Source: Streptomyces albidoflavus (GTDB taxonomy: Bacteria; Actinomycetota; Actinomycetes; Streptomycetales; Streptomycetaceae). Taken from it: a DNA stretch of 64,000 nt. Shown here in pieces: positions 8,616 through 17,569 of this stretch (position 1 is the stretch's first letter; every line of letters starts with the position of its first letter). Position numbers and translations under genes: made by a program. Location: positions 62,001 to 126,000 of the forward strand of contig NZ_JOII01000022.1 of assembly GCF_000719955.1 (NCBI RefSeq). The letters are read 5' to 3'. The notes beneath the pieces were generated by a model. That model worked only from the letters and a program-made list of their open reading frames with translations. It searched no databases and had not been told where the DNA came from.

Positions 8616-9623
8616 GTGGAATTCACTGCCGGCGGACAGCTGGAAGTCCGCATCACCCCCGATGACGTGGGAAAACGCGTCTCGGTGCGTGCATTCACGG
8701 ATACCGGAACGGGGGACGCGCGGTTCACCGACACGGTGGGTGTTCTCACATCATGGACCGGTGGAGTGCTGAGCATCACACGTCGCTCCGGCGAGTCGGT
8801 GCGCGTCGCCGAGGCGGCGCTGGCCGCCGCCAAGACGGTCCCGGCGGCCCCCGCCCGCCGCCGCGGCCCCGCCGCCTCCTACGCCGAACTGGCCCGGGTG
8901 GCGGCGCGCGGCTGGCCGCCCGTGGAGAGCGAGCGGCTCGGCGAGTGGGAGCTGCGCGCGGCCGCCGGGTTCACCCGGCGCGCCAACTCCGTGCTGCCGC
9001 TGGGCGACCCGGGTACCGACCTGCCCGAGGCACTGGCGGCGGTCGTCCGCTGGTACGCCGCCCGCGGCCTCCCCGCCTACGTCCAGACCGCCACCGGCGG
9101 CGAGGGGACGCAGGAGCGGCTGGCGGCCCGTCTGGAGGAGCTGGGCTGGGCCCGCGAGGTCTCGGCCGAGCTGCGTACCGGCGCGCTGGCGCCGCTGGCC
9201 GACCGGGCGCCCGGCGCCGGAGTCCGGCTGGTCCGCGAGCCGGACGCGGCGTGGCTGAGCCGCTATCAGCGGGTGGGCGAGGTACGGCCCGAGGTCACGG
9301 CGGTGCTTACCGGCGGGCCCTCGGTCTGGTTCGCGGTGGTCGACGGCGAGCCGGGCTCCCCGGCGCGGGCGATCGGGCGGTGCGTGGTGGACGGGCGGTG
9401 GGCCGGGTTCGCCGCGGTCGAGGTCGACCCGGAGCACCGGCGCCGCGGGCTCGCCTCCGACGTGATGGCGGCGCTGGCGGCCCGCGCGCTGGACGAGGGC
9501 GCCTCGGCGGCCTGGCTCCAGGTCGAGCGGGAGAACACGGCGGCCCGCGCCATGTACGAGCGGTCCGGGTTCACCGTGCACCACCACTACCACCACCACC
9601 GCGCCCCGGGGGACGGAGCCTGA
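8616..9623 (+). CDS. GNAT acetyltransferase with N-terminal SH3-like domain
   Basis: A 335-residue protein. Residues 1-60 (VEFTAGGQLEVRITPDDVGKRVSVR) form the small beta-barrel seen at the N-terminus of Rv0428c-like acetyltransferases. The GNAT fold occupies roughly 190-330, with the acetyl-CoA loop in DPEHRRRGLASDV and a terminal RENTAARAMYERSGF motif. It ends in a histidine-rich tail (VHHHYHHHR). GTG at 8616 matches the conserved family start; an in-frame ATG at 8586 with no upstream Shine-Dalgarno is the alternative. AGGAGGGG at 8597-8604 serves the GTG, somewhat distantly. The stop codon overlaps the next ATG (TGATG), so translation is coupled. Substrate unknown. Confidence 0.8.
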   Translation: MEFTAGGQLEVRITPDDVGKRVSVRAFTDTGTGDARFTDTVGVLTSWTGGVLSITRRSGESVRVAEAALAAAKTVPAAPARRRGPAASYAELARVAARGWPPVESERLGEWELRAAAGFTRRANSVLPLGDPGTDLPEALAAVVRWYAARGLPAYVQTATGGEGTQERLAARLEELGWAREVSAELRTGALAPLADRAPGAGVRLVREPDAAWLSRYQRVGEVRPEVTAVLTGGPSVWFAVVDGEPGSPARAIGRCVVDGRWAGFAAVEVDPEHRRRGLASDVMAALAARALDEGASAAWLQVERENTAARAMYERSGFTVHHHYHHHRAPGDGA

Positions 9624-10456
9624 TGGAGCTGCCCGACCCGCTGCGGCTGCGGACCGAGTTCGCCGAGGAGGCCCGCTCCGAGCGGCCGGGGCTCGCCCGG
9701 CTCTGCCTGCTCGTCGGGGCGGTCGCCGACCCCGCCCGGGGCGAGCCGGGCATCGACGCCGCCGAGGTGGAGCTGGACCGGCTGGCCGGGGAACTCCCCC
9801 ACCGGCCCGCCACCCCGCGCGACTGGGCGCTGGCCCTCGCCGAGCTGCTCGGCACCCGGTACGGCTTCCACGGCACCGAGTCCGACTACCGGCGGCTGGA
9901 GTCCTCGCTCCTCCAGGAGGTGCTGCGGCGCCGCAGGGGCCTGCCGATCCTGCTGTCGGTGGTGTGGCTGGAGGTGGCGCGCCGGGCGGGCGCCCCGGTC
10001 CACGGGGTGGCGCTGCCCGGCCATTTCACGGTCGGCTTCGGCCCGCCGGACGACCTGGTGCTGGCCGACCCCTTCGACGGCGGCACGCTGCTCTCCCCGG
10101 CCGACGCCTCCCTCCTGGTGACCGGGGTGACGGGCGCCCCGCTCGACCCGTCCCTGCTGCGCCCGGCCGATCCGCTGGAGGTGATCCGCCGGGTCCTCAA
10201 CAACATCCGTGCGTGGGCGGCGGCCCGCCCCGAACGCACCGACGTGGCACTGTGGGCGGTCGAGCTGTCGCTGCTGCTGCCCTCCCACCCGGCGGACCTG
10301 CGGTACGAGCACGCGCAACTCCTGGTGAAGTGCGGCGACTTCGTACGCGGCGCCCGCGAACTGGAGTCGTACGCCGAGGTGGTGGCCGCCGTCGACCCGG
10401 AGGCGGCCGAGCTGGTGCGCGGCCAGGCTCGGGCGGCGCGGGCGCGGCTGAACTGA
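9623..10456 (+). CDS. SirB1/transglutaminase-like protein
   Basis: A 277-residue protein of the UPF0162/SirB1 family, which combines a transglutaminase-like N-terminal fold with a C-terminal tetratricopeptide-like helical part. Recognisable segments are NxxRRGLPILLSVVWLEVARRAG-like (here RRRRGLPILLSVV), VHGVALPGHFTVGF and ILNNIR-like LNNIRAWA. The C-terminus has ALWAVELSLLLPSHPADLRYEHAQLLVKCG. Catalytic Cys of true transglutaminases is not evident, as usual for this family. ATG at 9623 overlaps the GNAT stop, indicating one operon. Biochemical role unknown. Confidence 0.8.
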   Translation: MELPDPLRLRTEFAEEARSERPGLARLCLLVGAVADPARGEPGIDAAEVELDRLAGELPHRPATPRDWALALAELLGTRYGFHGTESDYRRLESSLLQEVLRRRRGLPILLSVVWLEVARRAGAPVHGVALPGHFTVGFGPPDDLVLADPFDGGTLLSPADASLLVTGVTGAPLDPSLLRPADPLEVIRRVLNNIRAWAAARPERTDVALWAVELSLLLPSHPADLRYEHAQLLVKCGDFVRGARELESYAEVVAAVDPEAAELVRGQARAARARLN

Positions 10457-10461
10457 GGCAC

Positions 10462-10510
10462 GCGGCTGCCCGGGCGGGACCGCCCCCTGTGCGGTCCCGG
10501 CCGGGCAGCC
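10462..10510. terminator. Bidirectional terminator hairpin
   Basis: Outer arms 10462-10472 and 10500-10510 (11 bp) and inner arms 10474-10482 and 10490-10498 (9 bp) are separated by single mismatched bases and close a 7-base loop. It lies between the SirB1-like gene (+) and galM (-), starting 6 bases after one stop and ending 4 bases from the other. Confidence 0.8.
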
Positions 10511-10513
10511 GGG

Positions 10514-11617
10514 TCAGCCGGCGCCCAGGTGCGGGAACCGGTAGGCGGTGCGGCTGCGGAACTCCTGGCCGGGGCGGAGGACGGTGGTGGGGTACTCCGG
10601 GTGGTTGGGCGAGTCGGGCAGGTGCTGGGTCTCCAGGCAGACGGCGCGGTGGCGGGTGAGCGGGCGGCCGTCGCTGCCGGTGAGGGAGGCGTCGAGCTGG
10701 TTGCCGGTGTAGACCTGCACGGCGGGTTCGGTGGTCCACACCTCCATGGCGCGGCTGCCGTCCAGGGCGGTGAGGGCGGCGGCGGGGCGCAGGCCGTCGG
10801 GCCCCGGGCCGGTGTCCAGGAGCCAGGTGTGGTCGTAGCCGCCGGCCGCGGCCAACTGGGGCTCGGCGGCGACCGCTTCGGGGGCCAGGCGCGGGCCGAG
10901 CGGGGTGGGCTCGCGCAGGTCGAAGGGGGTGGCTTCGACGGGGGCGGGCGGGCCGACCGGGATGGCGCCCGCGTCGACGGGGAGGTAGTGGGCCCCGACG
11001 ACGCGCAGGGTGTGGCCGGCCAGGCCGTGCCTGCCGGCCGTCAGGTCGAAGTAGGCGTGGTGGGTGAGGTTGACGACGGTGGGGCGGTCGGTGCGGGCCT
11101 CGTAGTCGAGGGTCAGGGTGTGGTCGGCGGCGAGGCGATAGGTGACGGCCACGTCGAGGGTGCCGGGGAAGCCCATGTCGCCGTCGGGGCTGAGCAGGGT
11201 CAGGCGGACGGCGGCGGCGTCGGGGTCGGGGACCGGGGTGGCCCGCCAGACGCGCCGGTCGAAGCCGTCGGGGCCGCCGTGCAGGGCGTGGCCCCGGTCG
11301 TTGGCGGGGACGGTGTGGTCGGCGCCGTCGAGCGGGAAGCGGCCGTGGGCGAGGCGGTTGGCGTACCGGCCGACCAGCGCGCCGAGGTAGGGGCCGCGGG
11401 CGGCGGCGTACGCCTCGGCGGTGGGCAGGCCCAGCACGACGGAGGCGCGGGTGCCGTCGGTGGCGGGGACGGTGAGGTGCTGGAGGATGCCGCCGTAGGT
11501 GAGGACGGCGGCGGTGGTGCCGGTGCCGGAGTCGAGGTGCCAGCGCTGGACGGGGGTGCCGTCGGGGGCGTAGCCGTGCGGTTCGTAGCGGACGGCGGGG
11601 GCCGTCGGGGCGTTCAC
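10514..11617 (-). CDS. galM: Galactose mutarotase (aldose 1-epimerase)
   Basis: A 367-residue enzyme that interconverts alpha and beta anomers of galactose-type aldohexoses. Family motifs are visible: GRYANRLAHGRF, the catalytic His in RGHALHGG and in NLTHHAYFDL, and a late YTGNQLD with the general base Glu in CLETQHLPDSPN. No signal peptide is present. It is the last gene of a six-gene minus-strand unit (SBP, ATPase, two permeases, LacI regulator, mutarotase). Its ATG overlaps the regulator stop by 4 bases. That points to an imported galactose-type (possibly furanose) sugar being anomerically equilibrated inside the cell. Confidence 0.9.
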   Translation of the reverse strand: MNAPTAPAVRYEPHGYAPDGTPVQRWHLDSGTGTTAAVLTYGGILQHLTVPATDGTRASVVLGLPTAEAYAAARGPYLGALVGRYANRLAHGRFPLDGADHTVPANDRGHALHGGPDGFDRRVWRATPVPDPDAAAVRLTLLSPDGDMGFPGTLDVAVTYRLAADHTLTLDYEARTDRPTVVNLTHHAYFDLTAGRHGLAGHTLRVVGAHYLPVDAGAIPVGPPAPVEATPFDLREPTPLGPRLAPEAVAAEPQLAAAGGYDHTWLLDTGPGPDGLRPAAALTALDGSRAMEVWTTEPAVQVYTGNQLDASLTGSDGRPLTRHRAVCLETQHLPDSPNHPEYPTTVLRPGQEFRSRTAYRFPHLGAG

Positions 11618-12645
11618 CGGTCGCCGCCGGGGCGGGCGGCGGGGGCGGACTCGCGGACGGCGAGGTGGTGGCCGGGGCGGGGGCGGCGCGGCGCGGAGGG
11701 CGGGGCGCCGTCCTTGAGCTGGGCGACGAGGCTGTCCACGGCGAGGCGGGCGATGGCCTCCTTGTCGGGGGAGACGGTGGTGAGGGAGACGGTGCCGTAG
11801 CGGGCCTCCTCGATGTCGTCGAAGCCGACCACCGCCACGTCGCCGGGGACCGAGAGGCCGCGTTCGGCGAGGGTGCGCATGGCGCCGATGGCGATGAGGT
11901 CGTTGTAGGCGAAGACGGCGTCGGGGGCGGCGCCCCGGTCCAGCAGTGCGGCCATGGCGTGGGCGCCGTCGGCCCGTCCGTACCCGTCGGTGACGACCAC
12001 CAGTGAGTCGTCGGCGGGCAGGCCGTGCGCCTCCAGTTCCTGGCGCCAGCCGCGCAGCCGCAGGTGGGCGGGCTGGCGTTCGCGGCCGGTGCGGGAGCCG
12101 AGGAAGGCGATCCGGCGTCGGCCGAGGGCGACGAGGTGGCCCACGGCCTCGCGGGCGGCGGCGACGTTGTCGATGGCGATGTGGTCGTAGGGCGCCTCGT
12201 ACTCGCGCTCGCCCAGCAGGACCAGGGGCCCGGCGCCGGTGCGGCCGGTGAGGTCCTCGGTCTCCAGGTGGATGGGGCTGAGGATCAGGCCGTCGATGAC
12301 GTGCGCGCGGAAGCCCTGGCTGACCAGGAGTTCGTTCTCCCGCAGCCCCGCGGTGTGGTCGACCAGGACGGTGTAGTCGTGGCGGGCGGCGGCGTCGATG
12401 ACGGCCCCGGCCAGTTCGGCGAAGTACGGGTTGCCGAACTCGGGGACGGCCAGCGCGATGATGCCGGTACGGCCCTTGCGCAGGTGGCGGGCGGTGAGGT
12501 TCGGGCGGTAGCCGAGTTCGTCGATGGCCTGCTGGACCCTGGCCCGCATGCCGGGTGTGACGTGCTGGTAGTTGTTGACGACGTTCGACACGGTCTTGAC
12601 GGACACGCCCGCCCGCTGCGCAACGTCCTTGAGACTGACGCCCAC
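11614..12645 (-). CDS. LacI family transcriptional regulator of the sugar locus
   Basis: A 343-residue repressor. Residues 3-23 form the LacI helix-turn-helix (SLKDVAQRAGVSVKTVSNVVN), followed by the hinge helix around RPNLTARHLRKGRTG. The remainder is a periplasmic-binding-like effector domain (VFAYNDLIAIGAM and VVGFDDIEEARY). It lies inside the transporter operon, so it is likely autoregulated. Two LacI-type AACGTT sites in the divergent region at 18066 and 18245 are the natural candidates for its operators. GTG at 12645 has AGGAG a few bases upstream. The C-terminal tail (PPSAPRRPRPGHHLAV) is a low-complexity linker followed by the family's usual end. Confidence 0.9.
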   Translation of the reverse strand: MGVSLKDVAQRAGVSVKTVSNVVNNYQHVTPGMRARVQQAIDELGYRPNLTARHLRKGRTGIIALAVPEFGNPYFAELAGAVIDAAARHDYTVLVDHTAGLRENELLVSQGFRAHVIDGLILSPIHLETEDLTGRTGAGPLVLLGEREYEAPYDHIAIDNVAAAREAVGHLVALGRRRIAFLGSRTGRERQPAHLRLRGWRQELEAHGLPADDSLVVVTDGYGRADGAHAMAALLDRGAAPDAVFAYNDLIAIGAMRTLAERGLSVPGDVAVVGFDDIEEARYGTVSLTTVSPDKEAIARLAVDSLVAQLKDGAPPSAPRRPRPGHHLAVRESAPAARPGGDR

Positions 12646-12714
12646 GGCACTCCTAGCTTCGTAACGCTTCTCGGCTGCTTCTGGAACTCCCCGGTGCGGG
12701 CGGAGGTGCCCCGC

Positions 12715-13785
12715 CTAGGTCGATCTGCGGCCCCGGGCGAGGTAGCGCTGGGCGACCACGACCACGACGAGGAAGCCGCCGCTGACCACCGACTGGTACG
12801 AGGAGTTGAGCGAGCCGATCTGGTTGATGAGGTTCTGGATGACGGCGAGCAGCAGGACGCCCCACAGGGTGCCGCTGACCGACCCGGCGCCGCCGATCAG
12901 CAGGGTGCCGCCGATGACGACGGCCGAGATGGCGTCGAGTTCCATGCCCACTCCGAGGATGGTGACACCGGAGGTGAGGCGGGCCGCGTTGAGGGCCCCC
13001 GCCAGTCCGGCGAGCAGCCCGCTGAGCGTGTAGACGAGCACCTTGGTGCGGGCGACGGGCAGCCCCATCAGGGTGGCGGCGTCGCTGGAGCCGCCGACCG
13101 CGAAGAGGCCCTGCCCGAAGGAGGTCCGCTGGAGCAGCAGCCCGCCGAGGCCGAAGAGGGTCAGCGCGATCAGCAGCGGGATGCCGAACCCCCAGACGGT
13201 GCCCCCGCCGAGCCAGGCGAAGGCGGAGCCCTTCGGGACGAGGTACGTGGTGGCGCCCTCGTCGGTGAAGGCGAGGAGCAGGCCGCGGGCGCCGAGCAGG
13301 GTGGCGAGGGTGACGATGAACGGGGCGAGGCCGGCCCGGCCGATGAGCAGGCCGTTGACCAGGCCGATGGCGCCGCAGACCAGCAGCGGGACGAGCAGCG
13401 CGGGGAGCAGGCCCCACTGGGAGGCCCAGGCGGCGAGGACCCCGCCGAGGGCGAAGACCGAGCCGACCGAGAGGTCGATGCCGCCGGTGATGATGACCAG
13501 CGTCATGCCGAGGGCGACGATCGCCAGGAAGCTGGCCTGCACGGTGACGCCACGCGCGTTGTCGAGGCTGGCGAAGGAGGGGTAGAGCAGCGAGGCGACC
13601 AGGATCACCGCGAGCAGCACGGCGAGGACGCCCTGGCGCTGGACGAGGCCGAGGAGGCGTTCGCGGCCGCTGGGCTCCTCGGTCTCGGCACGGACCGAGG
13701 GGGTCGCGGAGAGCGGCGCGGGGGCCGCCTTCGGGTCGGCGGTGGCGGAGGCGGCGGTGGGGTCCGCCGGGCGGGGTGCGTTCAT
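12715..13785 (-). CDS. Sugar ABC transporter permease (YjfF type)
   Basis: A 356-residue integral membrane protein of the BPD_transp_2 (RbsC/YtfT/YjfF) family. After a roughly 55-residue Ala/Pro-rich cytoplasmic leader come about 9-10 membrane segments. Family-typical motifs are GGIDLSVGSVFALGG, NGLLIGRAGLAPFIVTLATLLGARGL and ISAVVIGGTLLIGGAGSVSGTLWG. It follows the other permease with a 4-base overlap, so the two likely form the heterodimeric channel. A 69-base gap without a clear hairpin separates it from the LacI gene. Confidence 0.88.
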   Translation of the reverse strand: MNAPRPADPTAASATADPKAAPAPLSATPSVRAETEEPSGRERLLGLVQRQGVLAVLLAVILVASLLYPSFASLDNARGVTVQASFLAIVALGMTLVIITGGIDLSVGSVFALGGVLAAWASQWGLLPALLVPLLVCGAIGLVNGLLIGRAGLAPFIVTLATLLGARGLLLAFTDEGATTYLVPKGSAFAWLGGGTVWGFGIPLLIALTLFGLGGLLLQRTSFGQGLFAVGGSSDAATLMGLPVARTKVLVYTLSGLLAGLAGALNAARLTSGVTILGVGMELDAISAVVIGGTLLIGGAGSVSGTLWGVLLLAVIQNLINQIGSLNSSYQSVVSGGFLVVVVVAQRYLARGRRST

Positions 13786-14795
13786 CGGGACCGGCGCTCC
13801 CGGGCGACGTAGACGGCGGCGACGATGATGGCCGCCTGGGCGATCTGGGCGGTGGAGTCGGGCAGGTCGTGTTTGACGAGGGTGGCCCGCAGCAGCTGCA
13901 TCAGCACGGCTCCGGCGACGGTGCCCAGCACCCGGACCGAGCCGCCGCTGAGCGGGGTGCCGCCGACGACGACGGCGGTGATGGCGGAGAGCTCCATCAG
14001 GGTGCCGAGCGAGGACGGGTCGCTGGCGGTGAGCCGGGCGGTGGCGAGGATGCCGGCCAGCGCCGCGAAGGTGCCGCAGAGGACGTAGACGCCGGTCAGG
14101 ACGCGTTTGACGGGGAGCCCGGCGAGGACGGCGGCCTTGCGGTTGCCGCCGATGGCGACGATCTGGCGGCCGAAGGTGGTGCGGGCGACCAGGAAGGCGA
14201 CGGCCAGGGCGAGTCCGGCGGCGATCAGCACCACCACGGGCACGCCGAGCAGGCTCGCGGTGCCGAGTGAGAGCAGGTCGGGGTTGATGATCTGCTTGAG
14301 CTGGCCGTCGGCGAGGACCAGGGCCAGGCCCCGGCCGCCGACGAAGAGGGCGAGGGTGGCGACGATCGGCTGGAGCCCGACCACCGACACCAGTACGCCG
14401 TTGACCAGCCCGGTGACGGCTCCGGCGAGCAGGGCCAGGACGAGGGCGGGGACCAGCCCGTAGCCGAGGTAGAGCGGGAGCAGGGCGGCGGCCAGGGCCA
14501 TCGCGGAGCCCACCGACAGGTCGACGCCCTCGGTGCCGATGACCAGGGCCATGCCGAGCGCCACGATGACGATCGGGGCGACCTGGACCAGCTGGGTGGT
14601 GAGGTTGTCGGTGGTCAGGAAGCGGTCGGTGAACAGGGCGTTGAAGAGCAGCAGCGCGCCGACGGCGACGTAGACCCCGTACGCCTGGTACCAGGCGGGG
14701 TCGCGGTACCAGGGCCGGGCGGAGCGCGCGGCGGGGGCGGGCGGTGCGGGTGCGGGCGCGGCGGCGCCGGGCGCGGTGGCGGGGGCCTGGGTCAT
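13782..14795 (-). CDS. Sugar ABC transporter permease (YtfT type)
   Basis: A 337-residue permease with about ten membrane segments and the family motifs GTEGVDLSVGSAMALAAA, VNGVLVSVVGLQPIVATLALFVGGRGLA and ITAVVVGGTPLSGGSVRVLGT. The QPIVATLA...RGLA segment followed by a LADGQLKQI loop resembles E. coli YtfT, a galactofuranose transporter subunit. This resemblance is from memory. It overlaps the ATPase stop by 4 bases and the next permease start by 4 bases. Confidence 0.88.
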   Translation of the reverse strand: MTQAPATAPGAAAPAPAPPAPAARSARPWYRDPAWYQAYGVYVAVGALLLFNALFTDRFLTTDNLTTQLVQVAPIVIVALGMALVIGTEGVDLSVGSAMALAAALLPLYLGYGLVPALVLALLAGAVTGLVNGVLVSVVGLQPIVATLALFVGGRGLALVLADGQLKQIINPDLLSLGTASLLGVPVVVLIAAGLALAVAFLVARTTFGRQIVAIGGNRKAAVLAGLPVKRVLTGVYVLCGTFAALAGILATARLTASDPSSLGTLMELSAITAVVVGGTPLSGGSVRVLGTVAGAVLMQLLRATLVKHDLPDSTAQIAQAAIIVAAVYVARERRSR

Positions 14796-16372
14796 CGGGG
14801 CGCGGCCTCCTCGGCGGGGCGGGGGGTGGGGGCGCTGTCGGCGAGGACCTCCAGCAGGGCGGGTTCGGTCACGGCGTCGCCGGCCAGTTCCCCGGCCGGG
14901 GCGCCGGAGCGCAGGACGACGATGCGGTCGGCGCCCTCGATCAGCTCCTCGATGTCGGAGGAGATGAGCAGCACGGCGAGCCCCTCCCCCGCCAGTTCGT
15001 CGATGAGCCCCTGGACCTCGGCCTTGGCGCCGACGTCGATGCCGCGGGTCGGCTCGTCGAGCAGCAGCACGCGCGGCTCCAGACAGAGCCAGCGGGCGAG
15101 GAGCACCTTCTGCTGGTTGCCACCCGAGAGTTCGCCGACCTTCTGCTCGGGGCTGGACGCCTTGATCCGCAGCCGCTTCATGAAGATCTCGACCACCCGG
15201 TCCTGCCGGGCGCGGGAGACGATTCCGGCGCGGGAGAGCCGGGGCAGGGCGGCCAGCACGATGTTCTCGCGGACCGAGAGGCCGGGCACGATCCCCTCGG
15301 CCTTGCGGTCCTCGGGGAGCATGCTGATCCCGGCGTCGATGGCGGCGGCCGGGGTGATCCGGCGCAGCACCTTGCCGGCCACGGTGACCTCGCCGGAGTC
15401 GAGGGCGAGGCCCCCGGCCAGTGCCTTGGCGGTCTCGCTGCGGCCGGAGCCGAGCAGTCCGCCGAGCCCCAGCACCTCCCCGGCGTGCAGGGCGAGCGAG
15501 ACCCCGTCGAGCTGGTGGCGGCGGGTGAGGCCGTCGGCGGTGAGGACCGGGGTGCGGGCGGCGTCGTGGCCGTCGGCGGCGAAGCCGGTGACGCCGTCCC
15601 GGCGGACCTCGGCCATGTCCCGGCCGAGCATCATCGAGACCAGCCGCATCCGCTCCAGTCCTTCGAGCGGCCCGGTGTGGATGTGGCGGCCGTCGCGCAG
15701 CACGGTGACCCGGTCGCAGATCCGGTACAGCTCGTCCATCCGGTGGCTGACGTAGACCACGGCCACGTCGCGGGCGCGCAGTTCCTCGATGACCCGGAAG
15801 AGGGTCTCGACCTCGCGGGGCTCCAGCGAGGAGGTCGGCTCGTCCATGACGACGACCCGGGCCTGGACGGAGACGGCCCGGGCCAGTGCCACCATCTGCT
15901 GGGTGCCGAGCCCGAGCGTGTGCAGCGGGCGGCGCGGGTCGACGCGGACGCCGAAGCCGTCGAGAAGGGCGGCGGCCTCGCGGTTCATCCGGGGGAAGTC
16001 GATGAGCCTGAGGCGGTTGCGGGGTTCGCGGCCCAGGAAGATGTTACGGGCCACGCTCATCAGCGGGACGAGGTTGACCTCCTGGTAGATCGTGGAGATC
16101 CCGGCCTGCTGGGCCTCGAAGGGCCGCTGGAAGCGCACCGGCTCCCCGGCCAGCCGCAGTTCGCCCGCGTCCGGCCGGTGGACACCGGTCAGCACCTTGA
16201 TCAGGGTGGACTTGCCCGCCCCGTTCTCGCCGACCAGCGCGTGCACCTCAGCGGCCCGCAGGCCGAAGGAGACGTCGTCGAGCGCGACGACCCCGGGGAA
16301 CCGCTTGCCGACCCCGAGGGCCTGAAGGACCGGCGGCCCGGCGCCGGGCGTCGCTGCTTCGGGTGGTGCCAT
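14792..16372 (-). CDS. Sugar ABC transporter ATP-binding protein, two NBDs
   Basis: A 526-residue cytoplasmic ATPase with two fused nucleotide-binding domains, as in RbsA/YtfR. NBD1 has Walker A GENGAGKSTLIK, signature LGLGTQQMV and Walker B VVVMDEPTSSLEP. NBD2 has the degenerate P-loop GGLLGSGRSETA, signature VGELSGGNQQKVLLARWL and Walker B VLLLDEPTRGIDVGAK. Both are intact. It powers the transporter formed with the next two genes. The 114-base gap to the SBP gene upstream holds a hairpin, a usual way to keep binding protein in excess. Confidence 0.93.
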   Translation of the reverse strand: MAPPEAATPGAGPPVLQALGVGKRFPGVVALDDVSFGLRAAEVHALVGENGAGKSTLIKVLTGVHRPDAGELRLAGEPVRFQRPFEAQQAGISTIYQEVNLVPLMSVARNIFLGREPRNRLRLIDFPRMNREAAALLDGFGVRVDPRRPLHTLGLGTQQMVALARAVSVQARVVVMDEPTSSLEPREVETLFRVIEELRARDVAVVYVSHRMDELYRICDRVTVLRDGRHIHTGPLEGLERMRLVSMMLGRDMAEVRRDGVTGFAADGHDAARTPVLTADGLTRRHQLDGVSLALHAGEVLGLGGLLGSGRSETAKALAGGLALDSGEVTVAGKVLRRITPAAAIDAGISMLPEDRKAEGIVPGLSVRENIVLAALPRLSRAGIVSRARQDRVVEIFMKRLRIKASSPEQKVGELSGGNQQKVLLARWLCLEPRVLLLDEPTRGIDVGAKAEVQGLIDELAGEGLAVLLISSDIEELIEGADRIVVLRSGAPAGELAGDAVTEPALLEVLADSAPTPRPAEEAAPR

Positions 16373-16454
16373 GGGCTGCTGAACCTTCCGGTGTACGTGG
16401 GGGGACGCGGGTCGGGGTGCGGGTTGCGGGGTACGGGAGTTGGGGTCGGCGGGC

Positions 16455-16480
16455 GCGCGCCGGGTCGGTTCCCGGCGCGC
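16455..16480 (-). terminator. Attenuating hairpin between SBP and ATPase genes
   Basis: A perfect 10-bp stem (GCGCGCCGGG at 16455-16464, CCCGGCGCGC at 16471-16480) with a 6-base loop lies 7 bases past the SBP stop and inside the operon. It probably gives partial termination so that binding protein outnumbers the channel. Confidence 0.55.
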
Positions 16481-16486
16481 ACCCCC

Positions 16487-17569
16487 CTAGTAGGCGCCGC
16501 CGAGGGACTTCTCGGCGTTGTCCTGGTCGTACTCGCGGTCGGTGATCAGCACGTTCTCGGGGATCGACTCGCCGGCGTAGAACTTCTTCGCCGTGGCGAA
16601 GGCGAGCGGGCCGAAGCGCGGGTTGGACTCGATGACGGCGTTCATCTCGCCCTTGGCGAGGGCCTGGACGGCGTTGCGGGTGCCGTCGACGGAGACGATC
16701 TTGACGTCGTCGCCGGGCTTCTTGCCGTTGGCCTTGAGGGCGGTGATGGCGCCGAGGCCCATCTCGTCGTTCTCGGCGTAGACGCCGGTGATGCCGGGCT
16801 TGGACTGGATGAGCTGCTCCATGACCTGCTGGCCCTTGTCGCGGGCGAACTCGCCGGTCTGCTGGGCGACGATCTTCAGGTCGGGGGCCTTCTCCTTGAC
16901 CCGGTCGACGAAGCCCTTGGTGCGGTCGGTGGTGACGTTGTTGCCGGAGGCGCCGAGGAGGATCGCGACCTGGCCCTTGCCGCCGGTCGCCTCGATCATC
17001 GCGTCGGCGGCGCGCTTGCCCTGCTCCACGAAGTCCGAGCCGAGGAAGGAGAGGTAGTCCTTGCACGCCTCGGCGTTGACCTTGCGGTCGACGGTGAGGA
17101 CCGGGACCTTCTTGGCGGCGGCGGCCTTGAACGCGGGCTCCAGGCCGTCGGAGTTGAGCGGCGCCACGATGAGGAAGTCGGCGCCCTGCGCCAGCATGTC
17201 CTGGATGTCGCTGATCTGCTTGGGCAGCTGCGACTGGGCGTTGGTGGTGAGCAGCTTCTTGACGCCGGCCTTGGCCGCCTCGTCCTTGATCGACTGGGTC
17301 TCGGCGATCCGGAACGGGTTGGCCTCCTTCTCCGACTGGGAGAAGCCGACCACGGCGTTCTTCAGGTCGAGCTTCGGCGCACCGTACGTCTCCAGGGTGC
17401 AGCCCTTGCCCGAGGTGTCGGCGGGCTGGGTGGCCTGGGCGCCCGCGGCCGCGTCGCCCTTCGAGGTGTCGGCGGTCTCCGACTTCGAGCAGCCGGAGGC
17501 GGCCAGCGTGGCCGTGGCGGCGAGCAGGCAGGCCACGGCGAGGGTGCGGGTGCGGCGCTGGGTGGTCAT
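16487..17569 (-). CDS. Sugar-binding lipoprotein (YtfQ-like)
   Basis: A 360-residue substrate-binding protein. Residues 1-26 are a lipoprotein signal with lipobox LAASGC, so it is anchored outside the membrane. The mature part is a Peripla_BP_4 fold. VVGFSQSEKEANPFRIAETQSIKDEA, TGEFARDKGQQVMEQLIQ and YAENDEMGLGAITALKANGKKPG read like E. coli YtfQ, the galactofuranose-binding protein (GFSQVGSESGWRAAET, GDFTRSKGKEVMES, HNDDMVIGAIQAIKEAG). ATG at 17569 has AAGGAG 9 bases upstream. A furanose ligand is inference from that likeness and from the neighbouring AbfB-bearing GH2 enzyme; arabinose or galactose pyranose remain possible. Confidence 0.88.
   Translation of the reverse strand: MTTQRRTRTLAVACLLAATATLAASGCSKSETADTSKGDAAAGAQATQPADTSGKGCTLETYGAPKLDLKNAVVGFSQSEKEANPFRIAETQSIKDEAAKAGVKKLLTTNAQSQLPKQISDIQDMLAQGADFLIVAPLNSDGLEPAFKAAAAKKVPVLTVDRKVNAEACKDYLSFLGSDFVEQGKRAADAMIEATGGKGQVAILLGASGNNVTTDRTKGFVDRVKEKAPDLKIVAQQTGEFARDKGQQVMEQLIQSKPGITGVYAENDEMGLGAITALKANGKKPGDDVKIVSVDGTRNAVQALAKGEMNAVIESNPRFGPLAFATAKKFYAGESIPENVLITDREYDQDNAEKSLGGAY

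Noticed and set aside
9570..9605. His-rich C-terminus of the GNAT protein, resembling an engineered tag
   Set aside because: The sequence is VHHHYHHHR with mixed codons and a natural stop overlap. Similar His-rich ends are plausible in native acetyltransferases of this type, so no sign of vector sequence.
10462..10510. Structured regulatory RNA
   Set aside because: The hairpin lies exactly between two convergent stop codons and is adequately explained as a bidirectional terminator.
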